The position numbers and the translations under genes are program-made. Under the pieces are notes generated by a model, which saw only the letters and a list, made by a program, of their open reading frames with translations, searched no databases and had not been told where the DNA came from. Below are positions 24,365 to 31,940 of a stretch of 64,000 nucleotides of DNA, one piece after another (position 1 is the first letter of the stretch; each line of letters begins with the position of its first letter). This DNA comes from Methylovirgula sp. (GTDB taxonomy: Bacteria > Pseudomonadota > Alphaproteobacteria > Rhizobiales > Beijerinckiaceae): contig NZ_JBBCGP010000001.1 in assembly GCF_037200945.1 (NCBI RefSeq), forward strand, positions 2,230,501-2,294,500, read 5' to 3'.

Positions 24365-24544
24365 TCAGGGCGAGAAATCGCGGCGCGCCAGGACATAGCG
24401 GATGTTCCGGAGGTTGATGATCGCCGCCGTGTGTTCCACCGGCTCTTCCGCGGAGTCGGGGAGAGCGGCGCGGATGCGCGTAGCGAGTTCGCACAGTTCC
24501 TTGCGGGTGAGACGAAACAGTTCTGTGATCGTCAGGATGCGCAT
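24365..24544 (-). CDS. Small conserved mobile-element protein (59 aa)
   Basis: A 59-aa protein MRILTITELFRLTRKELCEL..., ending NLRNIRYVLARRDFSP, a compact helical protein that is common beside the two preceding genes on alphaproteobacterial elements. The start at 24544 is chosen because GGAGGAAAC immediately precedes it; a longer frame exists but is read through non-coding sequence. Function is unknown; the LFRLTRxEL segment could be part of a helix-turn-helix. Confidence 0.65.
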   Translation of the reverse strand: MRILTITELFRLTRKELCELATRIRAALPDSAEEPVEHTAAIINLRNIRYVLARRDFSP

Positions 24545-24707
24545 TGTTTCCTCCATCGTTTCTCGACCGCGCCAGTCGCGGCCTTCTGAGGGAGGCCACA
24601 GCGACGGACGAGACGGCCGCATCGCTTGCGACCGCAACGAAGTGGAGGAGTGCGCCAGCACTTGCGGCCATGAGGCGAGGACGGTGCTCTCTGGCCGGAA
24701 GAATGAC

Positions 24708-24795
24708 GCGATGGCGATGGCGATGGCGATGGCGATGGCGATGGCGATGGCGATGGCGATGGCGATGGCGATGGCGATGGCGATGGCGATGGCGA
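24708..24795 (+). repeat. Hexanucleotide tandem repeat (GCGATG)n
   Basis: GCGATG is repeated about 14.6 times without error over 88 bases. It lies in a 350-base gap between two minus-strand genes (24365-24544 and 24898-25251). Because the unit is six bases it can be read as MAMAMA, RWRWRW or DGDGDG on the plus strand, but none of those frames is a credible gene. Perfect copies point to recent or continuing slippage, which would change the spacing of any promoter around it. Confidence 0.9.
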
Positions 24796-24897
24796 GGACG
24801 GGGGATGGAGGGATGCGCCGACGATCCGAGCGGATCGGCGTTATCGCGCTGACGGGCTAACGCCGTGGCATCTGACGCTGCCCACGCGGGGCGCGCC

Positions 24898-25251
24898 TTA
24901 CGGCGCTTTGAGCTGGTCCGCCGAATGCAGGATGATTTCCGGACGGCCTTTATAGAGTGAGATAGTGCCGCTGATATTGACCTTCTTGCCGGTCAGGTTT
25001 TGGACATCGGGAAACTTGCTTTCATCTTCGGAGAAGATCACGCCGGTGAAGGCCTCATTGGGATATTCGCCGCCCAAATCGATGAAGGTCGTGTCTGATC
25101 GCTGGGCGACATGGACCTCGCTCACGATGCCTTCGATTGTGACGGCCTGACCGACATGTGCGTTGGCGTCGGTTGGCTGAATGGTCTGCGCAACTGCCGG
25201 GGTCGTGGCTAAAGTGAGGGCGAGGGCGGCACTGCATACCAGTTTATGCAT
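24898..25251 (-). CDS. Exported OB-fold protein
   Basis: A 117-aa protein with a signal peptide (MHKLVCSAALALTLATTPAVAQ) and a mature domain of about 95 residues with the pattern of a bacterial OB-fold: VGQAVTIEGIVSEVHVAQRSDTTFIDLGG, then LTGKKVNISGTISLYKGRPEIIL. Such small periplasmic OB proteins are thought to bind nucleic acid or other ligands; none is assigned here. The ATG at 25251 has GGAG upstream and begins a clean signal peptide. Presence near the relaxase genes may mean a role in DNA transfer or just shared cargo. Confidence 0.75.
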   Translation of the reverse strand: MHKLVCSAALALTLATTPAVAQTIQPTDANAHVGQAVTIEGIVSEVHVAQRSDTTFIDLGGEYPNEAFTGVIFSEDESKFPDVQNLTGKKVNISGTISLYKGRPEIILHSADQLKAP

Positions 25252-25331
25252 CGTCGGCTCCGGGCTTCCTGATCGGCGCCTGACCCTAACAGACACCGAT
25301 CGCAATCGTCAGGACGGCGCCGAACATTTTC

Positions 25332-25358
25332 CGAGAAATATTGTCCGTGTATTTCTCG
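25332..25358 (+). repeat. Inverted repeat upstream of the mobilisation genes
   Basis: CGAGAAATA and TATTTCTCG form a perfect 9-bp inverted repeat around nine bases. It is 380 bases before mobC, in a gene-free stretch of about 480 bases, and could be a binding site for a mobilisation protein. Confidence 0.45.
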
Positions 25359-25657
25359 CAGCGCAGCAAAATGCGCCGCGCGCGTCGGCTTTCGCGCGCG
25401 GCGTCGTGTAATTCTAACAGAGGTTCAGCGGTGGCGGGTTCCGGCATTGCGATCTCATTTCCACATCGACACTCGGAATTCGCCAACAGGATCGCGGCAT
25501 GCGGCGGTATTCGCCGACAACGCACGCCACGAAGGTTTGATTAGCAAGCAGTAAAGACCGCTGTAATAAAGTTAAAGCTCTCGGATAAGAGGATGTGCAA
25601 GCCATGTGATGTTAAACGCTTCGTCCAAGGACGAGCGTCCGACATCACTCTTGGCAA

Positions 25658-25711
25658 GGGGGCGAAGCCCCCGTTGCATCCCCCTGTGGAAGGGTGGAGG
25701 ACCCTCCACAG
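25658..25711 (+). other. Candidate origin of transfer (oriT)
   Basis: Two hairpins lie side by side just before mobC: GGGGGC-GAA-GCCCCC (25658-25672) and CTGTGGAAGGGT-GGAGG-ACCCTCCACAG (25684-25711, one bulged base). GTTGCATCCCC separates them and would be a natural nick region. Origins of transfer usually lie just upstream of the relaxosome genes and combine inverted repeats with a nick sequence, as here. The exact nick site cannot be given, and a role in translation of mobC is an alternative. Confidence 0.45.
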
Positions 25712-25734
25712 TAACCCGCGTTTCAGGAGGCGGG

Positions 25735-26142
25735 GTGGCAGCCGAAGCATCGGGCACACGGTCCAGGCGGTCGATGCCATGGCGCGGGCGCAAGCGCGTT
25801 AATGACGCGCGTACCCGCTTCATCGCGGTTCGCTGCACCGCCGAAGAACATGCGGCGATCGACGCGGCCGCGACGGCGGCGGGGCTTAGTATTGGCGCTT
25901 ATCTGCGGGCCCAGGCTTTGGGCGACCCCGGTCCTCGTTCGGTCCGGCGACCCCCCGTGGAACGCAAGGAATTAGCCCGGTTAATCGGCCTTTTGGGCAA
26001 GCTAGGCTCGAATGTGAACCAGATCGCCCACGCCTTCAACAGCGCCCGGTTATTGCCGGGCTTTCCCGAGTTGGTCGCCATTCGCCGCGACATCGCCGAG
26101 ATGCGCGCGGCCCTCATCAAGGCGCTGGGCCGTGGTGATTAA
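25735..26142 (+). CDS. mobC: MobC-like relaxosome accessory protein
   Basis: A 135-aa protein of the bacterial mobilisation protein (MobC) family: TRFIAVRCTAEEHAAIDAAATAAGLSIGAYLRAQALG is the ribbon-helix-helix part, and LIGLLGKLGSNVNQIAHAFN is the conserved C-terminal motif. MobC helps to open oriT for the relaxase. The GTG at 25735 is chosen because CAGGAGGCGG lies just upstream; the reading frame is open further back, into the candidate oriT. It overlaps the relaxase start by 11 bases. Confidence 0.85.
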   Translation: MAAEASGTRSRRSMPWRGRKRVNDARTRFIAVRCTAEEHAAIDAAATAAGLSIGAYLRAQALGDPGPRSVRRPPVERKELARLIGLLGKLGSNVNQIAHAFNSARLLPGFPELVAIRRDIAEMRAALIKALGRGD

Positions 26143-27205
26143 GGGCACGTCATGCGCGGGCGCGCGCCGGCTGGCGGCGCACTTGATGCGCACGGACACC
26201 AACGAGAGGGCCGAAGTCCGTGAATTGTTTGGCGTCGCTGCGGAAGATTTGAAAGGTGCGTTGGTTGAGATGGAGGCGGTCGCCGCCGGCACCCGCGCGA
26301 CCAAGCCCTTCTATCATGCCTCAATCAATACCCGCGCCGACGAGCGGCTGACCGACGAGCAGCGCGCTCACGCGATCGAGCGGCTTGAAGAAGCGCTCGG
26401 CTTGAAAGGCCAATCGCGCATCGTCGTCGTTCATCTCAAGGAAGGTCGGGAGCATTGCCACATCGTCTGGTCGCGAATCGACCTGGAGCGCATGACGGCG
26501 ATCAGCGATAGCCACAATTACCGCAAGCATGAGGAAGTGGCTCGCGCGCTTGAGAAGGAGTTTGGGCATGAGCGGGTACAAGGCGCGCATGCAGAACGCG
26601 AAGGCAAGACCCGCCCCGACCGGACGCCGAGCCATGATGAAATGCTGGCCACGGCGCATGGCGCGGTCAGCCCGAAAGACGCCAAGGTTTTGACGACCGA
26701 GCTTTGGCGGCAGACCGATAGCGGCCAATCTTTCAAGTCCGCGTTGGAAGAAAAGAACTGGCTGCTGGCGCGCGGCGACCGGCGCGACTTTGTCGTGATT
26801 GACCCACACGGCGGAACGCACAGCCTGGCGCGGCGCATAGATGGCGTCCGGGCCAAGGATGTCCGCGAGCGGATGTCGGATATAGATGCTGAACAGCTTC
26901 CCTCCGTTGGGGAAGCTCGCACGGCTCAAAGGAACCGGATTTTAGAGGCCTCCCAGGATGATGAAGAGCCTCGCCGGTCATCGCAGCGGACGGAATCTAG
27001 CGTGGGAAGTACGCTCGAATGGACCGACAAGGGTGGCATGGTCGCGCAGCAAGCGTCAGCCATGAAGGCCGCTCGCCACGCGAGAAAAAATGAGCTTACC
27101 TCGTGGCAAAACCACAATTCGCCGGCGGAGCCCCAAAAACATAAGAGACTTATCTTTTACGAGGACAGCAACGATCGCGACAAAGATCGCGATCGGGACC
27201 GGTAA
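26132..27205 (+). CDS. Relaxase/mobilisation nuclease (VirD2/MobA-like)
   Basis: A 357-aa relaxase. The HUH-type metal site shows as REHCHIVWSRID, preceded by KPFYHASINTRADERLT. The N-terminal motif I, where most relaxases have the nicking tyrosine, reads GARRLAAHLMRTDTNE with no tyrosine; H17 is in the expected place, as in relaxases that use histidine. Residues 250-357 are a charged tail that ends KRLIFYEDSND plus a DRDRDR run; a similar motif recurs in the gene at 28252. It starts GTG inside mobC. It would nick oriT and pilot the strand to the coupling protein. Confidence 0.88.
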   Translation: MVIKGTSCAGARRLAAHLMRTDTNERAEVRELFGVAAEDLKGALVEMEAVAAGTRATKPFYHASINTRADERLTDEQRAHAIERLEEALGLKGQSRIVVVHLKEGREHCHIVWSRIDLERMTAISDSHNYRKHEEVARALEKEFGHERVQGAHAEREGKTRPDRTPSHDEMLATAHGAVSPKDAKVLTTELWRQTDSGQSFKSALEEKNWLLARGDRRDFVVIDPHGGTHSLARRIDGVRAKDVRERMSDIDAEQLPSVGEARTAQRNRILEASQDDEEPRRSSQRTESSVGSTLEWTDKGGMVAQQASAMKAARHARKNELTSWQNHNSPAEPQKHKRLIFYEDSNDRDKDRDRDR

Positions 27206-27264
27206 CAGGTTTCCTCATCCGGCAAACAGGAAGCCTCAACGAAAAGACCGCCGGACCATCGCCG

Positions 27265-27723
27265 ATGATCTTCGTGACTGTGAGGTCGTCAAAAGAGTTT
27301 CGTGTTGCCGCGAAACAGATCGCGAGACGGGATAAGCCTGATCCATCCAGCAGGCGGCTTGTGTCAAAAGCTACGGCCTCGCGACAACACGACTCTAGCT
27401 CGCGAAATGAATCAGGATCGCTTCTTGTTCCTACGGTGGACGTACGTAGTAATTCCGCGCGTGCCGAGCCGAGCGACGACGATCTCTATTTCAATGTTTT
27501 GCTTGCTGCACTCAAAACATTCTATTTGGCGAAGATTGAGACGACATCGCGTGTAAAAAAATCCGCAGATAGACGCGCGGCGATCCAGATATTGCGTGAC
27601 GAAATGAACGCGGCGATGCGCGCGCTTCTCCTTCGACGGGAAATAGAAAAAACGGCAAAACTCGAAAGAGGTATGGCCGAACGCGCTGCCATCCGGAAGC
27701 TTATCGAAAATAATCGAACATAA
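27265..27723 (+). CDS. Unknown basic helical protein in the mobilisation block
   Basis: A 152-aa protein with a disordered, serine- and arginine-rich first half and a helical second half (LYFNVLLAALKTFYLAKIE, then RDEMNAAMRALLLRREIEKTAKLERGMAERAAIRKLIE). No family was recognised and the ribosome site is weak, so the start is uncertain. It lies 59 bases after the relaxase gene in the same direction, and may be an accessory transfer protein. Confidence 0.5.
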   Translation: MIFVTVRSSKEFRVAAKQIARRDKPDPSSRRLVSKATASRQHDSSSRNESGSLLVPTVDVRSNSARAEPSDDDLYFNVLLAALKTFYLAKIETTSRVKKSADRRAAIQILRDEMNAAMRALLLRREIEKTAKLERGMAERAAIRKLIENNRT

Positions 27724-27855
27724 TTTCATAAGCGACGATCGTATCCGGCGCTTGGTGAACCGGATCGAATTTTGTACAAAACTGGGCTTAGTTATGGTAT
27801 AAACTTCAGCAGAAATAATAACTTATATCTTGAGCTCAGGGGGGCTTAATTTTGA

Positions 27856-28218
27856 ATGGTGAGTGCGGATGAACGGATCAAGGCGCTCGAAGCGCGGATA
27901 GAAGAGCTCGAAAAGCAGGGCGATTTCCGCTGGGAGCAAACGAAGAAAAATCTTCTTGTCCTCGACCAGAACTGGGAAAGGGAGGCGAAGCTCGGAAAAA
28001 GAGCCAATGAGATCATGTGGGAAGAGATTCAGCGCCTTGATAAACTCACGCGCCAGATCACCAAGGATCTGGCAACTATTCAGCGCCAACATCTGCGCTA
28101 CGACGAGGCTTACTATCATGCTTTTCCTGACAGGCTAGATCAGGACGTGAAAGTTGCCGAACAATTCGGCAAGGTAATTTTGAAACCTGACGGGGATGAT
28201 GATTCAAAGAAGCTGTGA
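27856..28218 (+). CDS. Coiled-coil protein in the mobilisation block
   Basis: A 120-aa protein with a clear heptad pattern from the start (DERIKALEARIEELEKQ) and another helix (ANEIMWEEIQRLDKLTRQITKDLATIQRQHLRYDEAY). No catalytic motif is present. GGGG lies about a dozen bases before the ATG, and a GTG three bases on is an alternative start. It is followed 33 bases later by the repeat-bearing acidic protein, so the two are probably one unit with the relaxase genes. A structural or adaptor role is possible. Confidence 0.6.
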   Translation: MVSADERIKALEARIEELEKQGDFRWEQTKKNLLVLDQNWEREAKLGKRANEIMWEEIQRLDKLTRQITKDLATIQRQHLRYDEAYYHAFPDRLDQDVKVAEQFGKVILKPDGDDDSKKL

Positions 28219-28251
28219 TAGTCTTTGCTCCAAAGATTTTGGAGCAAAGCA

Positions 28252-29055
28252 TTGGCAACCGAGAGTTTTGACGAGCAGCAGAAGCGGCTGAAGGCGGAAC
28301 GTGAGTATAAGCAGAACGAAATCGAAAAAGCGGAACAGCGCCTTTTCGAACGGAGCGGCCAGGCCCTCAAAGATTGGGCTACGACTCACGATTACGACCT
28401 TCCTTCCGACCCAGACAAACAGCAAGCCGTTGCGCGGGAAATGGCGCACCTGCTTGCGGAGCGCGGTGTCAGGACGGGGAACCTCGATCTTGTCGATCAG
28501 AAGGACCATAGGGACGTTCCGGACGAGGCGATCAGGCGCGTAGAAGAGCGAGAGCAAAACCCGGAACCGCCCGGACAGGATAAGTCGCCAAAATCAGAAC
28601 TTTCGGCAAGACAGCCGGAGGGAACGCCAGAACGGCAGCCGGAAAGTGATCCCGAACGGCAGCAGCCTCAGAGCTATGCCGATCTGAAGCTCGAAAACGC
28701 CCGGGGCCTCGGCCAGGGACAAGAACAGCAGGAAGCCGAGCCCTCGCATCCACAGCTCGAATGTACTGGCGCGGAAGAGCCAACCCGGGAGAAGCCCGAA
28801 CTCTTCGATCAGCGCGAACCCGTCCGCACCTATGCTGATTTAAAGCAGGAGCACGCAGATATTATCGGGCGTAGCGAAGAGAGCCTGCCTATGGAGGAGC
28901 CGGGCCGGAAGAAGCTCGAATTTTTCGAGGACCGGGAAAACCAACAGGAGCATGGTTCCACGCGCGAGAATGACGGCGATGCGCGGGAGCAGGGCAAGAA
29001 ACTCGAATTTTTCCAAGATCGTAACCCGTCCAACGATCACGGCATAGAGCATTAA
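28252..29055 (+). CDS. Acidic repeat protein with relaxase-like C-terminal motifs
   Basis: A 267-aa protein, hydrophilic throughout. The N-terminal 100 residues are helical (DEQQKRLKAEREYKQNEIEKAEQRLFERSGQ...); the rest is low-complexity, rich in E, Q, P and R, with repeated modules: YADLKLEN and YADLKQEH, and KKLEFFEDRE and KKLEFFQDRN, with a KPELFDQRE variant. The relaxase ends with the similar KRLIFYEDSN. The TTG at 28252 is preferred for the GGAG eight bases upstream; a TTG at 28225 is possible. The shared motif suggests that both proteins use the same recruitment signal, perhaps for the coupling protein. Confidence 0.65.
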   Translation: MATESFDEQQKRLKAEREYKQNEIEKAEQRLFERSGQALKDWATTHDYDLPSDPDKQQAVAREMAHLLAERGVRTGNLDLVDQKDHRDVPDEAIRRVEEREQNPEPPGQDKSPKSELSARQPEGTPERQPESDPERQQPQSYADLKLENARGLGQGQEQQEAEPSHPQLECTGAEEPTREKPELFDQREPVRTYADLKQEHADIIGRSEESLPMEEPGRKKLEFFEDRENQQEHGSTRENDGDAREQGKKLEFFQDRNPSNDHGIEH

Positions 29056-29069
29056 ATGCGTGTCGCTTC

Positions 29070-31289
29070 TTATGCTCCGGGCGATTGCTCTTTCCGGGCC
29101 TTGTCGAGATAGTCCTTAAAGCTTGCTTCTGACTCGAAACGATAAGGCCCCGATTCAAATTGCACGACGACCGAGCCGTCCGAATGAAACTCGGTAGGGA
29201 AAGCTCCAAAGTCCGGATCGTAGAAATTCCTCGTGCTAACTACATAGTCCGTGGATGCTGTTGCGGGTTTATGTTGTTTAACCGCCGTGTTTGCGGCGGT
29301 CGCCTTTTTTGCGGAAACCGCCGCAACTGGCTGCGTGGTCGCAATTTGTTGTTGCTGTCTTTCGGGGACTTTGGTGTCGTGTAAATTGACCCCGAGTGCG
29401 CTTAGGCCGCTATCTTTGTACCAGAGTAATTTTAGGCCCTGTATCGGGTCTAGGTTCTCGATAAAGATGACTTGGCTATCGTCCTTCAGCACCATCAGTT
29501 CGTCTGGGTAAGCAAGCTGCCGCTGGGATTCGTTCGTTCCTATCGTGTGAGTGTGACTGCTGCTATCGCTGCCGCCGTCACTGGAACTGTTGTTACCCGC
29601 GCCCGTCACATTACTCCAGGTACGCGTGATTGTTTTGCCGAGGGCATACGAGAAATTCTGAATTCTTATCGTGGTAACACCGCAGAGCGTGGAAAAATAT
29701 TCGGCGGTAATTTTGTCTCGGCTTCCGAAATATTGAATGACACCGCTATTGCTGATGAAGGTTTGCCATCCCTTGTCGTAAATGCGTTCGAGCTGTGACA
29801 GGTCTTGCACGATACCCCATAGTTGAATGCCGAAGCCCGCCATAAGCCCGAAGGCTTGCTCGACCATGCTTAGCCTTCCGAGTGCGGCCATCTCGTCAAG
29901 CAGAAACAGCACGGGCCGAGGTGGCTTCTTGTCGATATTGCGCGCGTTGATGGTAAGGGCTTGTTGTATCAACAAGCGGAGCCAACGCCCAAAGGTTTCG
30001 AGCCGGTCGGCGGGTAGGATTAGATATACAGTCGTGGGCCTCGCCTTGAAATCCTCGAATTGAAAACTCGATCGGCTCAAGCTCTCGCGGATGCGGGGAC
30101 TATCGAGAAAATGAGTGTGGGATTGAACGGCCGCGAGGACGTTGGAGCGTAGCTTTTCGTCCTTGCTCGCCGTCCGCGAGGCCGTGCTCGAAACAACAGG
30201 GTTAGTTTCCTTATACATGTTTTCGAGTACGACTTTGAAATCGGCCGCGCCAAGAAGAAGAATGTCGCGCACTCGACCGAGATGCCGATTTGCCGCTTCA
30301 TGCTTTGAGATGGCGACATAAAGTATTATGCCGCACAAAAGAGCTTTCGATTCCTCGTCCCAAAATTTCGCTTCGCCTTCGGCTCCAGAGGGGACGAGAG
30401 CTTCGGCTAAAAGGAAGGCGTTTTCCGTGGCGTCGGGGTCGTCCGCTTTGATCCAGTCGAGAGGGTTGAAGCACGCTGGCGCGAGGCCGAGCTTCCCGGC
30501 CGCCATGTTCCACGGGTCAAGAAGATGGATGTCTTGGCCGAGTCCTGAAATTCTCTTTTCGGGATTGCCTTTGCCGCGTCGAGGCGCGGTTATAAGGGCG
30601 TTCTCCCCTTTTGGGTCGATCACAAAGGCCGATCCCTCATAGCTCAGGAGATTCGGGATGATCGATGAGACGCCCTTGCCGCTGCGCGTCGGCGCGACGG
30701 TGAGTAGGTGCCTCGGGCCGCCGTAATGGATGAGCTTGCGCGCGCCACCCTCGACAAAGGCTCCGAGAAGAAAACCGCTGCCGTTAAAAAGCTCCTTCTG
30801 GTCCAGATAATCCATCGTCGCCCATTTGGCTGAGCCGAAACTGATGGGTCGTTCGGCGTTCGCTCGTTCGGCGAGGAAGGCTTTAGCGCCCAAGCGGATG
30901 CCGTATCCCAGGGCAACGAAAAAGGCGAAGATGGCGATTACTTTGGTCAGCCCATCCGCGATCGGTGCGTAGCCCAGCCACGCGTAAAGGACGATTACCG
31001 CCAACCCAACGAAAAATAGGATTCTGCGAAACGGTCTGAGGAAAGGGCTGAAAAATGCCCCTACGGCGAAACCGAGACCCGCCGCGATAGCGTCGATGGC
31101 AAATCGCCAAAATACGCCGCTAAACGTCGGCAATGTTGCAGCCTGTCCGAAGAAGCCTGGATGGCCTCCATAGCTGTTTTGATTGCCGTAGTCGTAAGGA
31201 GTTTGAGAATATTGAGCGACTACTGGAAACACGAAAAGAAGACTAAGGCCAATTCCGAAGAGAATTGGTCGAGACAAACGCCACCCCAT
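29070..31289 (-). CDS. Type IV coupling protein, VirD4/TraG family
   Basis: A 739-aa ATPase that links the relaxosome to a type IV secretion channel in the inner membrane. N-terminal hydrophobic segments occur at about residues 8-25, 62-82 and 88-130. Walker A is VAPTRSGKGVSS (198-209) and Walker B VLFLLDEMAALG; GGPRHLLTVAPT and AFVIDPKGEN are family signatures. It converges on the accessory mobilisation genes with a 14-base gap. The island has this coupling protein but no mating-pore genes, so it must use a channel from another element. The C-terminal 100 residues are a variable, alanine- and threonine-rich tail. Confidence 0.92.
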   Translation of the reverse strand: MGWRLSRPILFGIGLSLLFVFPVVAQYSQTPYDYGNQNSYGGHPGFFGQAATLPTFSGVFWRFAIDAIAAGLGFAVGAFFSPFLRPFRRILFFVGLAVIVLYAWLGYAPIADGLTKVIAIFAFFVALGYGIRLGAKAFLAERANAERPISFGSAKWATMDYLDQKELFNGSGFLLGAFVEGGARKLIHYGGPRHLLTVAPTRSGKGVSSIIPNLLSYEGSAFVIDPKGENALITAPRRGKGNPEKRISGLGQDIHLLDPWNMAAGKLGLAPACFNPLDWIKADDPDATENAFLLAEALVPSGAEGEAKFWDEESKALLCGIILYVAISKHEAANRHLGRVRDILLLGAADFKVVLENMYKETNPVVSSTASRTASKDEKLRSNVLAAVQSHTHFLDSPRIRESLSRSSFQFEDFKARPTTVYLILPADRLETFGRWLRLLIQQALTINARNIDKKPPRPVLFLLDEMAALGRLSMVEQAFGLMAGFGIQLWGIVQDLSQLERIYDKGWQTFISNSGVIQYFGSRDKITAEYFSTLCGVTTIRIQNFSYALGKTITRTWSNVTGAGNNSSSDGGSDSSSHTHTIGTNESQRQLAYPDELMVLKDDSQVIFIENLDPIQGLKLLWYKDSGLSALGVNLHDTKVPERQQQQIATTQPVAAVSAKKATAANTAVKQHKPATASTDYVVSTRNFYDPDFGAFPTEFHSDGSVVVQFESGPYRFESEASFKDYLDKARKEQSPGA

Positions 31290-31590
31290 GAAATGCCCCT
31301 CAAATCGAAGCAGTGGAGTTGGCAGCCAATACTAGAGCTTGGCTTTATTCAACCAAGATCGGTTTTTGTTCACGGCGGATTGAACAATGTCCTACGGCCT
31401 CAGGTTTTGAGGCGCGGTCACACGTCTAGCCGCCGGCGCGTAGGGCGCGAGCCTCCTCAAATTTCTTTCTCTAGCCGATGTAATAGAGTTCAGTCTGACC
31501 CGCTGCCCGCAGAGAGCGCGCATTCGGGGCTGGGATAATAAGGATAAGGTTATGATTTACTGAGTAAATATATTAATGTTTCCGATCGAC

Positions 31591-31636
31591 GACAATTATA
31601 ATTGTCAACGAGCGACGACATATGTTATTGTCGTCG
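31591..31636 (+). promoter_or_regulatory. Paired operator-like palindromes before hipBA
   Basis: GACAATTATAATTGTC (31591-31606) is a perfect 16-bp palindrome. A second site, CGACGACA (31613-31620) with TGTCGTCG (31629-31636), follows at once. They lie in an AT-rich stretch just upstream of hipB, the place where HipB-type antitoxins bind to repress their own operon. The 370-base gap between the coupling-protein gene and hipB holds nothing else recognisable. Confidence 0.65.
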
Positions 31637-31658
31637 AACGATGACATATGGAAACCCC

Positions 31659-31940
31659 ATGATCGTTCGCACACCCGCAGACCTTGGCGCTGCCATCCGC
31701 GACAGGCGGAAGCAGCTCAAGCTCGATCAGTCAACTTTCGCCAAGCAGATCGGCGTCAGCCGGCAATGGGTCATCGAGATCGAGCGCGGCCATCCGCGTG
31801 CCGAGTTGGGGTTAGTCCTCCGCGCCCTCAATGCCTTGAACATCCGCCTCGACGCAGCCGTCGATCAAACTGATCGCAGCCTGTCGAGCGCTATCGATAT
31901 CGATGCCATCGTGAACAAGGCAAAAAAGAGCAGGCCATGA
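31659..31940 (+). CDS. hipB: HipB-like antitoxin, Cro/C1 helix-turn-helix
   Basis: A 93-aa helix-turn-helix protein. The DNA-binding domain reads LGAAIRDRRKQLKLDQSTFAKQIGVSRQWVIEIERGHPRAELGLVLRAL, a clear XRE-type HTH. The start at 31659 gives a compact HipB; ATGs at 31641 and 31602 are open but reach into the operator palindromes. HipB binds and neutralises HipA and represses the operon. It overlaps hipA by four bases (ATGA). Confidence 0.88.
   Translation: MIVRTPADLGAAIRDRRKQLKLDQSTFAKQIGVSRQWVIEIERGHPRAELGLVLRALNALNIRLDAAVDQTDRSLSSAIDIDAIVNKAKKSRP

Noticed and set aside
24402..24860. Frames through the hexanucleotide tract giving MAMAMA or RWRWRW proteins
   Set aside because: Nothing outside the tract looks like protein and there is no ribosome site.
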